In this document: one piece after another, positions 1-6,998 of the stretch
How the letters are laid out: every line of letters begins with the position of its first letter
Position numbering within the stretch: position 1 is the first letter of the stretch
Source: Dehalococcoidia bacterium
GTDB lineage: Bacteria; Chloroflexota; Dehalococcoidia; Dehalococcoidales; JAUWYK01
Assembly (NCBI GenBank): GCA_030615865.1
Contig: JAUWYK010000033.1
Location: forward strand, 1 to 19,083
Length of the DNA stretch: 19,083 bases
Direction of reading: 5' to 3'
The notes under the pieces: model-generated
Databases searched by the model: none
Seen by the model: the letters and a program-made list of their open reading frames with translations, nothing else
What the model was told of the DNA's origin: nothing
Position numbers and translations under genes: made by a program

Positions 1-228
1 AAGGATTCCGCCGGCGCCTTCTATTGCCTCTGAAATTTGCCTGGCTGTTGCCCGCTTTTGAGTGCCTTTAAATAGCAGGTGTTCAATGAAGTGTGAGATA
101 CCTGACTGTTGCTTGGCCTCATACCGGGAGCCAACCCCAACGAAGATGCTAATGCATACTGAGCGGGTATGAGGCATGGTTGAGGTGATAATGCGTAGCC
201 CGTTATCCAGGGTGGTCTTTTGATACAA
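1..228 (-). CDS. M16 family zinc metallopeptidase, N-terminal fragment
   Basis: This is the first 76 codons of a gene that runs off the left edge. The translation starts with a hydrophobic beta-strand pattern (LDNGLRIITS) and carries HFIEH at residues 46-50. That is the inverted HxxEH zinc motif of pitrilysin/insulinase (M16) peptidases, followed by the usual LLFKGT and by EGAGG near residues 70-74. In the family the two His bind zinc and the Glu is catalytic. Full-length bacterial members have about 420 residues, so most of the gene is missing here. I chose the TTG at 228 because a purine-rich AGAGGCAGG lies just upstream and the conserved N terminus begins there; no ATG fits. Bacterial M16 proteins of this type are often processing or peptide-degrading enzymes, and the substrate cannot be told from this fragment. 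Confidence 0.9.
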   Translation of the reverse strand, partial: MYQKTTLDNGLRIITSTMPHTRSVCISIFVGVGSRYEAKQQSGISHFIEHLLFKGTQKRATARQISEAIEGAGGIL

Positions 229-259
229 TATCCTGCCTCTTTGATTAGTATTAACTGAT

Positions 260-289
260 ATTCTAACGGTATTCCTGATTCGGTGTCAA
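260..289 (-). promoter_or_regulatory. Sigma-70-type promoter for the M16 gene
   Basis: On the minus strand a perfect -35 TTGACA (284-289) is separated by 18 bp from TAGAAT (260-265). The -10 lies about 30 bp before the TTG start at 228, which leaves a short leader containing the ribosome binding site. This is the closest match to consensus in the window. Confidence 0.65.
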
Positions 290-348
290 TTTAAGGGAAA
301 TTTAAACAATAACCTCTTTCTTCCCACCCTCCCACCCAGAATCACATC

Positions 349-468
349 TGGGGGCTGCGCCCCCAATCCCCTGCTTTCATTTAGGGGGAGTCTTAGAGGG
401 GCGCTAGCCCCTCTTTTTAATATCCTTCCCCCTCTCCTTCAAAGGAGAGGGGGATTAAGGGGGTGAGG
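349..468. repeat. Three-hairpin dispersed repeat element
   Basis: Three perfect or near-perfect inverted repeats follow one another. TGGGGGC/GCCCCCA spans 349-365 with a 3-nt loop. AGAGGGGC/GCCCCTCT spans 395-414 with loop GCTA. CCCCCTCTCCTT/AAGGAGAGGGGG spans 428-453 with a 2-nt loop. They are joined by G-rich linkers such as TTAGGGGGAG. The segment 442-468 recurs in reverse complement at 9822-9848 with one mismatch in 27 nt, so at least part of the block is dispersed. No coding potential is seen. It resembles non-autonomous palindromic elements that many bacteria carry between genes. Confidence 0.7.
395..418 (+). terminator. Rho-independent terminator-like hairpin
   Basis: A perfect 8-bp GC-rich stem (395-402 with 407-414, loop GCTA) runs straight into five T residues at 414-418 on the plus strand. 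This is a textbook intrinsic terminator in shape. No plus-strand gene ends just before it, since its left neighbour is transcribed leftward. It may therefore simply be part of the repeat element, and it would also stop read-in towards the promoter at 483-511. Confidence 0.6.
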
Positions 469-482
469 TAGATAATCATAAA

Positions 483-511
483 TTGACTTCATTGCGGGGC
501 ACTGCTAACAT
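483..511 (+). promoter_or_regulatory. Sigma-70-type promoter for the DUF2284-lysA group
   Basis: TTGACT (483-488) and TAACAT (506-511) are separated by exactly 17 bp. They lie about 70 bp before the TTG start at 583, just after the repeat element. The -10 is a moderate match (4 of 6 positions). It probably drives the DUF2284 gene and the genes after it. Confidence 0.5.
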
Positions 512-582
512 TGGATGAAGGTTTCAATAAGGACTCAAAAATTTTTGCCCACGGCAGGCATTAACTAGAAAGGAGTAAAAAG

Positions 583-1236
583 TTGGAAGCTGGAAGTGGA
601 ACAGCGAGGCTAATTTCCATACAGGTTTCTGAGGAAACCTTAAAGGCAGACCTGGAAAATTATAGGCAAAAGGCGATGGAGCTTAGCGCTTCACAGGTTG
701 AGATTATACCTGCTGATTGGGTGCAGGTAGATGAGCGGGTGAGGCTTAAGTGCTCTGTGCCTCCCTGTGCTAACTACAATCGGTGTGGCTACTGTCCGCC
801 TTATACTCCTGAGCCAGAGTTTATGCGTAAGGCATTTAGTCGGTTTAACTGGGCAGTACTATTCGCCATTGATAGCCCGGTTGAAGATTTTGCTGATATT
901 AACCGATACTACCCTCATGGGAGAGATTATCAAAGAAAAGCTGGCGAGATTGCCGCTAAGATTGAAGCCTTGGCTTTTGCTGATGGCTATTACTTGGCTG
1001 TGGGCTTTGGTGCTGGTGGTTGTCGGGATACATTATGCAATGGTGGGCTATGCTATATGCTAGATAGTGGCCGCTGCCCAAATATATTAAGGGCTCGCCC
1101 TTCAATGGAGGGGGTGGGAATTGATGTTTATGGGCTGGTAGCTAAGGTTGGCTGGGAGATATATCCCATCTATAATGGCGTAGACTCTAGGTTAGTTCCC
1201 TGTGCGTCATCTGTGGGGATTGTTTTCATCCATTGA
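583..1236 (+). CDS. DUF2284 cysteine-rich predicted metal-binding protein
   Basis: This 217-aa protein has two cysteine clusters. The first is C57, C62, C68 and C71 within CANYNRCGYCPPYTP. The second is C147, C152, C157 and C165 within GCRDTLCNGGLCYML and SGRCPN, with a lone C207 near the end. The pattern and length match DUF2284, a family predicted to bind metal, common in anaerobes and archaea and of unknown biochemical role. Iron-sulfur binding is an inference from the spacing. The TTG start is supported by GAAAGGAG at 568-575, 7 nt upstream; an internal ATG at codon 32 would lose the first part of the domain. It is followed closely by a 57-aa gene and lysA on the same strand. Confidence 0.8.
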   Translation: MEAGSGTARLISIQVSEETLKADLENYRQKAMELSASQVEIIPADWVQVDERVRLKCSVPPCANYNRCGYCPPYTPEPEFMRKAFSRFNWAVLFAIDSPVEDFADINRYYPHGRDYQRKAGEIAAKIEALAFADGYYLAVGFGAGGCRDTLCNGGLCYMLDSGRCPNILRARPSMEGVGIDVYGLVAKVGWEIYPIYNGVDSRLVPCASSVGIVFIH

Positions 1237-1253
1237 ATTGAAAGGAGCAACCA

Positions 1254-1427
1254 ATGGCAGAGGATATTATAGATTTGCTGGAGGACTATATTCCGGCGGA
1301 TAACCCGAAGAAGTGGGCAAAACTGTCCAGTACAGTAGATTCTCGGCGGCTTGAGCTTTTGCTACTCAAGGAGATACTTCTAGAGCTGAGAAAGATGAAC
1401 CAGGTCAGGCAAGGTCATCGTGGCTGA
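1254..1427 (+). CDS. Small hypothetical protein, 57 aa
   Basis: ATG at 1254 is preceded by a strong AAAGGAGC six nucleotides upstream and follows the DUF2284 stop by 17 bp. The frame stays open to TGA at 1425-1427. The product is soluble and charged. It has an acidic N-terminal helix (EDIIDLLEDYIP), a middle piece with NPKKWAKLSS, and a leucine-rich amphipathic helix (RRLELLLLKEILLELRK, residues 31-47) that could mediate dimerisation or partner binding. I recognise no family. The good ribosome binding site and the close spacing argue for a real gene, probably co-transcribed with its neighbours. Confidence 0.65.
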   Translation: MAEDIIDLLEDYIPADNPKKWAKLSSTVDSRRLELLLLKEILLELRKMNQVRQGHRG

Positions 1428-1474
1428 GTCTGAAATTCAGCGCTTTTTCACTTACAGGAGGAGGTAGTTTTGTC

Positions 1475-2782
1475 GTGTTGTCCAGACTTTCTTTGCTTCC
1501 ATTAACTGCAGAGGTGAGTAATAGGGGTCACCTGATAATTGGCGGCTGCGATACTGTTGAGCTAGCTGAGGAATTTGGCACGCCGCTATATCTCTTTGAT
1601 GAATTTAGCTTGCGCAGTAAGTGCCGGGAGTTTAAACAGGAGTTTGGTCGGAGCTATACCGATACTACAGTTATTTATGCCTGTAAAGCCTTTATCAATA
1701 AGGCTCTGGCACTTATCTTTAAGGAAGAGGAGCTGGGGCTGGACGTGGTCTCTGGTGGTGAGCTTGGCATTGCCCAGTCTGTTGGTTTTCCCTTAGACAG
1801 GGTCTATTTCCATGGTAATAATAAATCAGAAGAGGAAATCAGGCTGGCGTTGAAGTGGCACATTGGGCGCATAGTGGTGGACAATTTTGATGAGCTTAGC
1901 CTATTACAGGGAATAGCTAAGGAGCAAGGCTATACGCCTGATATATTGCTGCGTCTGTCTCCCGGGGTTGACCCCCATACCCATAAGTATATTGCTACCG
2001 GTGTTATTGACAGTAAGTTTGGTTTCCCGTTAATCAGTGGCGAAGAGGCGGTAGCCAGAGCCATGTCAGCACCCAACCTGAATCTTGGCGGTTTGCATTT
2101 TCACATCGGTTCGCTTATCTTTGACGTCAAGCCGTACGAGGAGGCTATTGAGCTTATACTCAACTTTGCTGCTGAAATGAAGCAGAAATATAATTTTGAG
2201 CTTGGGGAACTAAATGTTGGCGGCGGATTTGCCATTCAATATACCTTAGATTCTCCAGCGCCATCGGTTGCTGTTTATGCCGAGGCGATAGCGTCTAAGA
2301 TTATTAGCCGGTGTGGCGAGCTAAGGCTGGCACTACCGCAACTTATCGTTGAGCCAGGAAGGGCAATAGTAGGGCAGGCTGGGGTGGCACTATACAAGGT
2401 AGGGGTGGTGAAGGAGATACCGGGGGTCAGGTGCTATGTCTCGGTGGATGGCGGTATGGCTGACAATATCCGCCCCGCCCTTTATGGGGCTAAATATGAG
2501 GCAGTTGTAGCTAATAAGGTATCACAAAAGGAAATGGGGAAGGTTACTGTTGCCGGCAAGTTTTGCGAGTCTGGCGATATATTAATTAGAGACATTAGTC
2601 TGCCACCAGTTTCAGCGGGTGATATTATAGCTATACCTGACTGTGGTGCCTATTGCCTGCCACAGGCCAGCAATTATAATGCCTCATTTAAGCCAGCTAT
2701 TGTTTTGGTCAAGGAAGGCAAAGCACATCTTATTCGGCGCCGGGAGACCTTTGACGACTTAACCAGGTGCGATTTAGTTTAG
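1475..2782 (+). CDS. lysA: Diaminopimelate decarboxylase
   Basis: This PLP enzyme decarboxylates meso-diaminopimelate to L-lysine, the last step of lysine synthesis. The 435-aa protein has the fold-type III (alanine racemase-like) layout. K71 in YACKAF is the expected PLP lysine. HIGS at 210-213, GGGF at 249-252 and EPGR at 293-296 bind the cofactor phosphate. CESGD at 364-368 supplies the active-site Cys and acidic residues contributed across the dimer, and GAYC (391-394) and YN (401-402) close the site. The length is normal for the family. The GTG start at 1475 follows GGAGGAGG at 1457-1464 by 10 nt. Position 214 is Leu where HIGSQ is usual, a mild change. No other lysine gene is nearby. 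Confidence 0.95.
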   Translation: MLSRLSLLPLTAEVSNRGHLIIGGCDTVELAEEFGTPLYLFDEFSLRSKCREFKQEFGRSYTDTTVIYACKAFINKALALIFKEEELGLDVVSGGELGIAQSVGFPLDRVYFHGNNKSEEEIRLALKWHIGRIVVDNFDELSLLQGIAKEQGYTPDILLRLSPGVDPHTHKYIATGVIDSKFGFPLISGEEAVARAMSAPNLNLGGLHFHIGSLIFDVKPYEEAIELILNFAAEMKQKYNFELGELNVGGGFAIQYTLDSPAPSVAVYAEAIASKIISRCGELRLALPQLIVEPGRAIVGQAGVALYKVGVVKEIPGVRCYVSVDGGMADNIRPALYGAKYEAVVANKVSQKEMGKVTVAGKFCESGDILIRDISLPPVSAGDIIAIPDCGAYCLPQASNYNASFKPAIVLVKEGKAHLIRRRETFDDLTRCDLV

Positions 2783-2814
2783 AGAAGACTTTGGGGGTGA
2801 AAGGAGTAACCAGA

Positions 2815-2997
2815 ATGGAAAAATTTCTTACTACTGCTATACCACAGGAATGGATAGGACAAAAAGTTAAGGTTCTCACTAGTATAGCCTTGGGTAGCGA
2901 AATTAAGGGTATACTGAGTGAAATAGGCACAGACTACATTGTAGTTGGTAAAGATATAATCAACATCAGACATGTAGTTAAGATTAGAAAGGCTTAG
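2815..2997 (+). CDS. 60-aa protein, possible Sm/SH3-like small beta-barrel
   Basis: ATG at 2815 sits 8 nt after AAAGGAG (2800-2806). An upstream in-frame GTG at 2767 would overlap lysA and has no such site. The 60-residue product shows alternating hydrophobic strands: QKVKVLTSI, then a glycine turn, SEIKGILSEIGTDYIVV, then DIINIRHVVKI. This pattern is typical of a five-strand Sm-like or SH3-like barrel that binds RNA, protein or a membrane partner. I cannot assign a family by eye. It lies between lysA and holB on the same strand, with a 6-nt gap to the next gene, so it is probably co-transcribed with holB. Confidence 0.7.
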   Translation: MEKFLTTAIPQEWIGQKVKVLTSIALGSEIKGILSEIGTDYIVVGKDIINIRHVVKIRKA

Positions 2998-3009
2998 GGG
3001 GCCATGTCA

Positions 3010-4041
3010 ATGTGGCAAGTAGTTGGGCAATCTAGGGCGGTATCCTTACTCCAGCGTAGCTTGGAGCGGGGGTCTCTGGCTCATGCCTATCTTTTTGAAG
3101 GTCCGCCTCATGTGGGCAAGATGACCCTGGCTCTAAATCTGGCTCAGGCATTGAACTGCGAAGCGGCAGAGCCCCCCTGTGGTGAGTGTGCCTCATGTCA
3201 AAAAATAGCTTCAGCCAAGCATGCTGATGTCCAGATTATAGGCTTGACCTCTAACGGAGATTCAGCTGAGGCTAAGCTTCGGACAGAAATTAGCATCGAC
3301 CAGATTAGACAAATGCAGCACGCTGCCAGCTTACCCCCCTTTGAGGGTAAGTACAAGGTATTTATTATTGATGGGGCTGAGCAATTATCAATTGAAGCAG
3401 CTAACTGTTTGCTTAAGACCTTGGAAGAGCCGGTAGCGGGGGTAATCTTTATCCTGCTAACTACAAATGAGCGACTGCTACCAGCCACAGTGGTTTCTCG
3501 CTGCCAGCGGCTGGAGTTATCTCCTTTGGCGGCTGGTGAGGTGGAGGCTGCCCTTAGTAGTGGCTGGGGCATTGAGCCGCAGAAAGCCAAGCTTGTGGCT
3601 AGACTTTGCCATGGCTGCCTGGGTTGGGCGGTATCGGCGGCTGTTGATGATGGTCAGCTCCAGCAGCGTGCCGAGAGGATGGACAGGTTGCTTGATATTA
3701 TCAATGGTGATTATGAGGAGCGTTTTACTTATGTTGCCCAGCTGGTAGCCCAGTTTAGTAAAAGCCGGGGATTGGTCTATGATATACTGGATTCGTGGCT
3801 TGATTTTTGGCGTGACCTTTTGTTGGTCAAGGTAGGCTGCAGTGATGCCATTAGTAATGTTGACCTTGAAGCCAGGCTTGTTGAGATGGCTAGGGGTTAT
3901 AGCCTGGCTCAGATAAAGGCTTTTATTAGGAGCATTCAGGCAGCCGGGGAGCAGCTTAGGCAGAATGCCAATCCGCGGCTAGTGCTGGAGGTGCTAGTGC
4001 TTAGCATCCCAGAAGAGAGGGGCGTAGCAAAATATGGCTGA
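3010..4041 (+). CDS. holB: DNA polymerase III subunit delta prime (clamp loader)
   Basis: Delta prime is the stator of the clamp-loader complex that places the sliding clamp on DNA. Numbering from the ATG at 3010 (343 aa), the protein has Walker A-like GPPHVGKMT at about 31-39. A zinc module uses C50, C57, C60 and C63 (CGECASC). A degenerate Walker B, IIDGAEQL, lies at about 119-126, and the SRC sensor motif at about 163-165. I prefer 3010 over the ATG at 3004: AGGGGG at 2996-3001 is only 2 nt from 3004 but 8 nt from 3010, and homologues usually begin at the MWQ-type sequence. Its stop overlaps the next start by 8 nt. DnaX-family proteins share the fold, but the length and the pairing with ricT favour holB. 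Confidence 0.9.
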   Translation: MWQVVGQSRAVSLLQRSLERGSLAHAYLFEGPPHVGKMTLALNLAQALNCEAAEPPCGECASCQKIASAKHADVQIIGLTSNGDSAEAKLRTEISIDQIRQMQHAASLPPFEGKYKVFIIDGAEQLSIEAANCLLKTLEEPVAGVIFILLTTNERLLPATVVSRCQRLELSPLAAGEVEAALSSGWGIEPQKAKLVARLCHGCLGWAVSAAVDDGQLQQRAERMDRLLDIINGDYEERFTYVAQLVAQFSKSRGLVYDILDSWLDFWRDLLLVKVGCSDAISNVDLEARLVEMARGYSLAQIKAFIRSIQAAGEQLRQNANPRLVLEVLVLSIPEERGVAKYG

Positions 4042-4864
4042 GATTGTTGGCATACGTTTCAGAGAAGCCGGTAGAGTATACTACTTTGACCCGGCGGGTA
4101 TTGACCTAGAGGTAAATGACTACGTGGTGGTCAAGACAACCCGGGGTCTTGAGCTGGGGCGAGTGGTCATTTCCCCCAAGCAGGTATTGGCTAGCGAGAT
4201 AAGTGGTAAGTTAAAGCCGATAGTGCGCAAGGCGGAAGCTGAAGATATTGAGCGTGCCCAAGAATTTAAGAGTAAGGAAGAGGAGGCTCTGACCGAGTGT
4301 GGTAAGCTGATTGCTAAGCTTAGTCTGCCAATGAAACTATTGTCTGCTGAATATAATCTTGATGGTAGTCGCCTAACCCTTTTCTTTAGTGCTGCTGAGA
4401 GGGTTGATTTTCGTGAGCTGGTTCGGCAGTTAACCAATCGTTTTAAGATGCAGGTGGAGCTACGGCAGCTGGGACCGAGGGACGAAGCCAAGCTCATAGG
4501 CGGCTTTGGCAGGTGTGGTCGTCCTCTATGTTGTATGAGTTTTTTAAGCGAGTTTGCTCCAGTTTCTATTAAAATGGCAAAGGAGCAAGATTTACCCCTC
4601 AGCCCGATGAAGATATCAGGTGTTTGTGGTAGATTATTGTGCTGCTTGGTCTATGAGAGTGAGCAATACCACATTATGAAGGAGCGGTTGCCCAAGGAGG
4701 GTCAGCGAGTGTCTACACCTATGGGGGTAGCCACTGTAGTCGGAAGTAACCCGCTGAAGGAAACGGTACTGGTTGAGCTGGAGAGCCAGGCAACTGTGGA
4801 ATTGTCGGTAAGCGAGGTTACTATTGAGGATGAGCAGCTTCACAAGCGGGGTAAGAAGGGCTAG
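4034..4864 (+). CDS. ricT: PSP1-domain protein RicT (YaaT)
   Basis: This 276-aa PSP1/RicT protein has an N-terminal domain (about 1-85) that includes NDYVVVKTTRGLELGRV. The cysteine-rich core is GRCGRPLCC (C161, C166, C167) and GVCGRLLCC (C198, C203, C204). In Bacillus, RicT works with RicA and RicF in a complex that carries Fe-S clusters and aids RNase Y-dependent mRNA processing and phosphorelay control. No RicA or RicF gene is visible here. The ATG at 4034 overlaps the end of holB by 8 nt, and holB-yaaT order is known from Firmicutes, which supports the assignment. It is the last gene of the plus-strand run, and I see no clear terminator in the 21 bp before the convergent HNH gene. Confidence 0.88.
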   Translation: MAEIVGIRFREAGRVYYFDPAGIDLEVNDYVVVKTTRGLELGRVVISPKQVLASEISGKLKPIVRKAEAEDIERAQEFKSKEEEALTECGKLIAKLSLPMKLLSAEYNLDGSRLTLFFSAAERVDFRELVRQLTNRFKMQVELRQLGPRDEAKLIGGFGRCGRPLCCMSFLSEFAPVSIKMAKEQDLPLSPMKISGVCGRLLCCLVYESEQYHIMKERLPKEGQRVSTPMGVATVVGSNPLKETVLVELESQATVELSVSEVTIEDEQLHKRGKKG

Positions 4865-4885
4865 GTTGGCATAGACCGTCAGAGT

Positions 4886-5392
4886 TCATTGGGGCAGGTA
4901 TTTTTGCCATTCATGCTGGGTTTGGCGGTAGTGGTAGGGGATGTAAAAACAGATGCTGTCGCGTGGAGAAGCGGGGTGACGGATTAATTTCATCGCGGCT
5001 TCGCTGGGTGTTTTACCTGCCTTACGACGATTACACGGTATACAGGCACCGACCACATTTTCCCAGATGTGTTCGCCGCCTTGGTGGCGGGGGATGACAT
5101 GGTCTAGGGTAAGTTGGTGGGTTTGCTTACCGCAGTATTGGCAGGTGTATTGGTCACGATTGAAAACCTCAAGGCGAGTTAGCTTTCTCTTTGGCCGGGG
5201 GCGTTTAATCATATAGGCTAGTCGGATTACCGAGGGGAGGGGGAAAGTATTGGTGGCTGAGTGGATAAAGCCGGTGCCATTCTCTAGCATCTCAGCCTTA
5301 CCTCGGTAAATTAACACTACTGCCCGCCGGACTCGACATATATTAAGTGGCTCGTAGTTCTGATTTAGCACTAGGACGGGAAGGTTTATCAT
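4886..5392 (-). CDS. HNH endonuclease family protein
   Basis: The 168-aa protein has a complete HNH core. C84 and C87 (CQYC) and C117 and C120 (CIPC) form the structural zinc knuckle. LDHVIP carries D97 and H98 (catalytic), and N112 fits the middle Asn. An N-terminal segment (about 1-60, NQNYEPLNICRVRRAVVLIYRGKAE) is typical of a stand-alone HNH group found in cyanobacteria, Chloroflexota and others, of unknown cellular role. It is neither an intein nor a clear restriction enzyme, since no methylase is nearby. It has its own promoter at 5426-5454. It converges with ricT and lies downstream of the loader gene behind an inverted-repeat block, so it may be transcribed alone. Confidence 0.85.
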   Translation of the reverse strand: MINLPVLVLNQNYEPLNICRVRRAVVLIYRGKAEMLENGTGFIHSATNTFPLPSVIRLAYMIKRPRPKRKLTRLEVFNRDQYTCQYCGKQTHQLTLDHVIPRHQGGEHIWENVVGACIPCNRRKAGKTPSEAAMKLIRHPASPRDSICFYIPYHYRQTQHEWQKYLPQ

Positions 5393-5425
5393 CTTTTAAC
5401 GCTTCTCTCTACACAAAACTTACTT

Positions 5426-5454
5426 ATTTTACTAGAAAACTTCTGGCTATGCAA
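5426..5454 (-). promoter_or_regulatory. Promoter for the HNH gene
   Basis: On the minus strand TTGCAT (5449-5454) and TAAAAT (5426-5431) are separated by exactly 17 bp, about 35 bp before the HNH start codon. The same -35 hexamer, TTGCAT, occurs in the nusA promoter. Confidence 0.6.
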
Positions 5455-5467
5455 GCTTTGGTTTAAG

Positions 5468-5554
5468 AGGTTGTTTACTAACGCCTGTTGTTCCCACCCA
5501 TGGGGCTTCACTCATTAGCTTTAGAGGATGGGGGAAAAAATTATTAAACAACCT
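5468..5554. repeat. Long inverted-repeat block between loader and HNH genes
   Basis: Outer arms of 14 nt (5468-5481 and 5541-5554; AGGTTGTTTA core, one mismatch) enclose 59 bp. A second nested pair lies inside, TTCCCACCCAT (5491-5501) with ATGGGGGAA (5528-5536), with a one- or two-base bulge. RNA from either strand could fold into one long stem. The size and terminal repeats resemble a miniature palindromic element. It could also act as a processing or termination structure after the loader gene. I see no second copy in the window. Confidence 0.5.
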
Positions 5555-5594
5555 TGGTTTGAGATTGCTTTGAGGGGGCAATGTAAGAGGGGTG

Positions 5595-6998
5595 TCAGCG
5601 CCCTTTTCCACCGCGCCGATATCTCTTAGCACTTTGACTTGACCGCACATCACTCCGGTAGTCAGGAGCGGTGATATTTATTACATTGCTGATTTTAGGG
5701 TCTGCTAGCCTGGAGCAGATGGGGCTCTCCATTTCATCCAGTGAGCAGCAGGTGGTAATTATAGTCGCCAGGCGGGCGTTATAACGATAGTTGATAACTT
5801 GGTAGAGCTTTTCCTGTGCCCAGGGTGTGGTTGACTGCTCACCAAAGTCATCTAGAATGAGCAGGGGGGTGCTCTTTACGCTTTCGAACAGTTGGTCATA
5901 GGATATCTTGCTTTCAGGGCTGAAGGTGGAGCGCAGGTGGTCAAGAAAGCTAGGGACTACTATAAATAAGGCTGGTTTTTTAGCTTCATAACGATAATTG
6001 GCGATAGCCGCCGCCAGGTGGGTCTTACCACAGCCATTAACCCCCACCAACACCAACCAGCCATCAGGCGATTGGGCAAAGTTCATGGCTTCGCGGTACA
6101 CCATCTCCAGGTTCTCACGTTGCTCCGGCAACAGGTTAACCCGCTTCCAATCAAAGTTATTAAATTTCATGCTTTTTTGCAGTTCAAACTCCGGCCCCCA
6201 GCTATATTCCAATAAGGCAGGGGATTTTTCCTCGATTACATATATGTGGCTCAGTCTGGGGTCAGCTAGGCGGGTGCTTATCCTTTCCTCTAGCTGTTCA
6301 ATGGGGATAATAGTAACAATCACGGTAGGCAGTTCACTATTAAAGCGATGATTTAGCAATTGGTCCAGTTTTTCCTTAGCCCAGGGTGTGCTGGTTTGAG
6401 CGCCTAAATCGTCCAAAACCAGCAGCGGGGCATTGCGCACTTGATTAAAGAACTCGTCATAAGGCATTTCGCTTTCAGGGCTGAAGGTGGCGCGCAGGTG
6501 GTCTAAAAGGTCAGAGGCGGTGATATAGAAAGCGGGGTAACCGTAGCTAAGACGCTCATTGGTGATAGCCGCTGCCAGGTGGGTCTTGCCACAACCACTG
6601 GGACCAGATAGGATTAACCAGCCTTTGGGTTCAGCGGCAAACGCCTTGGCTGCCTCATAAGCACGGCTAAATCGTTCCTGGCTGATGGGATTTCCGATTC
6701 TGCCTTGGGGAAGCAGGTTGTCAAAGGTAAAGCGAGTTAGCGAGCCCAGGTTACTATATCGCTGTAAGCGGGTTTGACGCTCTTTATCTAATCCTTGCTG
6801 GGCACAACGGCAAGGAACAACTCGACTAAAATCCGGCTTCCCTGAGGGTAGGCGGGGATGAACGAATCCGGCCCCTTTGCATATTGGACAGGCTGCACTT
6901 GGTGAGTCTTCTTCTGGTTCAGCGCCGGACCATGTGTCCATATTTACCCTTGATGTATTTATCCGGGTCTGTCTTAGAATATCGCCGATATGTTCCAT
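5595..6998 (-). CDS. Tandem double-AAA+ DnaC/DnaI-like helicase loader
   Basis: The 467-aa product (counted from ATG 6998) holds two complete DnaC/DnaI-type ATPase modules. A cysteine pair-of-pairs (C37, C40, C63, C65: CPIC and CRC) near the N terminus resembles the zinc domain of DnaI-like loaders. Module 1 has GPSGCGKT at 132-139, LVLDDLG at 193-199 and TRLADP at about 242-247. Module 2 has GVNGCGKT at 319-326, LILDDFG at 380-386 and SRLADP at about 429-434. Every motif recurs at exactly 187 residues. Typical loaders have one module and about 250-310 residues. It follows dnaB and a dnaD-like gene, so loading of DnaB is the likely role. ATG 6998 has AGAAGG upstream and overlaps dnaD by 80 bp; ATG 6941, with AAGGG 6 nt upstream, is a real alternative. 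Confidence 0.85.
   Translation of the reverse strand: MEHIGDILRQTRINTSRVNMDTWSGAEPEEDSPSAACPICKGAGFVHPRLPSGKPDFSRVVPCRCAQQGLDKERQTRLQRYSNLGSLTRFTFDNLLPQGRIGNPISQERFSRAYEAAKAFAAEPKGWLILSGPSGCGKTHLAAAITNERLSYGYPAFYITASDLLDHLRATFSPESEMPYDEFFNQVRNAPLLVLDDLGAQTSTPWAKEKLDQLLNHRFNSELPTVIVTIIPIEQLEERISTRLADPRLSHIYVIEEKSPALLEYSWGPEFELQKSMKFNNFDWKRVNLLPEQRENLEMVYREAMNFAQSPDGWLVLVGVNGCGKTHLAAAIANYRYEAKKPALFIVVPSFLDHLRSTFSPESKISYDQLFESVKSTPLLILDDFGEQSTTPWAQEKLYQVINYRYNARLATIITTCCSLDEMESPICSRLADPKISNVINITAPDYRSDVRSSQSAKRYRRGGKGR

Noticed and set aside
2767..2814. Earlier GTG start for the 60-aa protein
   Set aside because: It would overlap lysA and lacks a ribosome binding site, whereas ATG 2815 has AAAGGAG at good spacing.
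4865..4885. Terminator between the convergent ricT and HNH genes
   Set aside because: No stem with a T-run is visible in the gap; the nearest pairing (GGCA/TGCC at about 4894-4909) is short and lies inside the HNH gene.
4886..5392. HNH gene as part of a restriction or homing system
   Set aside because: No methyltransferase, intein or intron boundary is nearby, and the protein matches a common stand-alone HNH form.
5447..5653. 68-aa minus-strand ORF downstream of the loader
   Set aside because: It overlaps the loader end out of frame and runs through the inverted-repeat block; composition is non-protein-like and no start site is supported.
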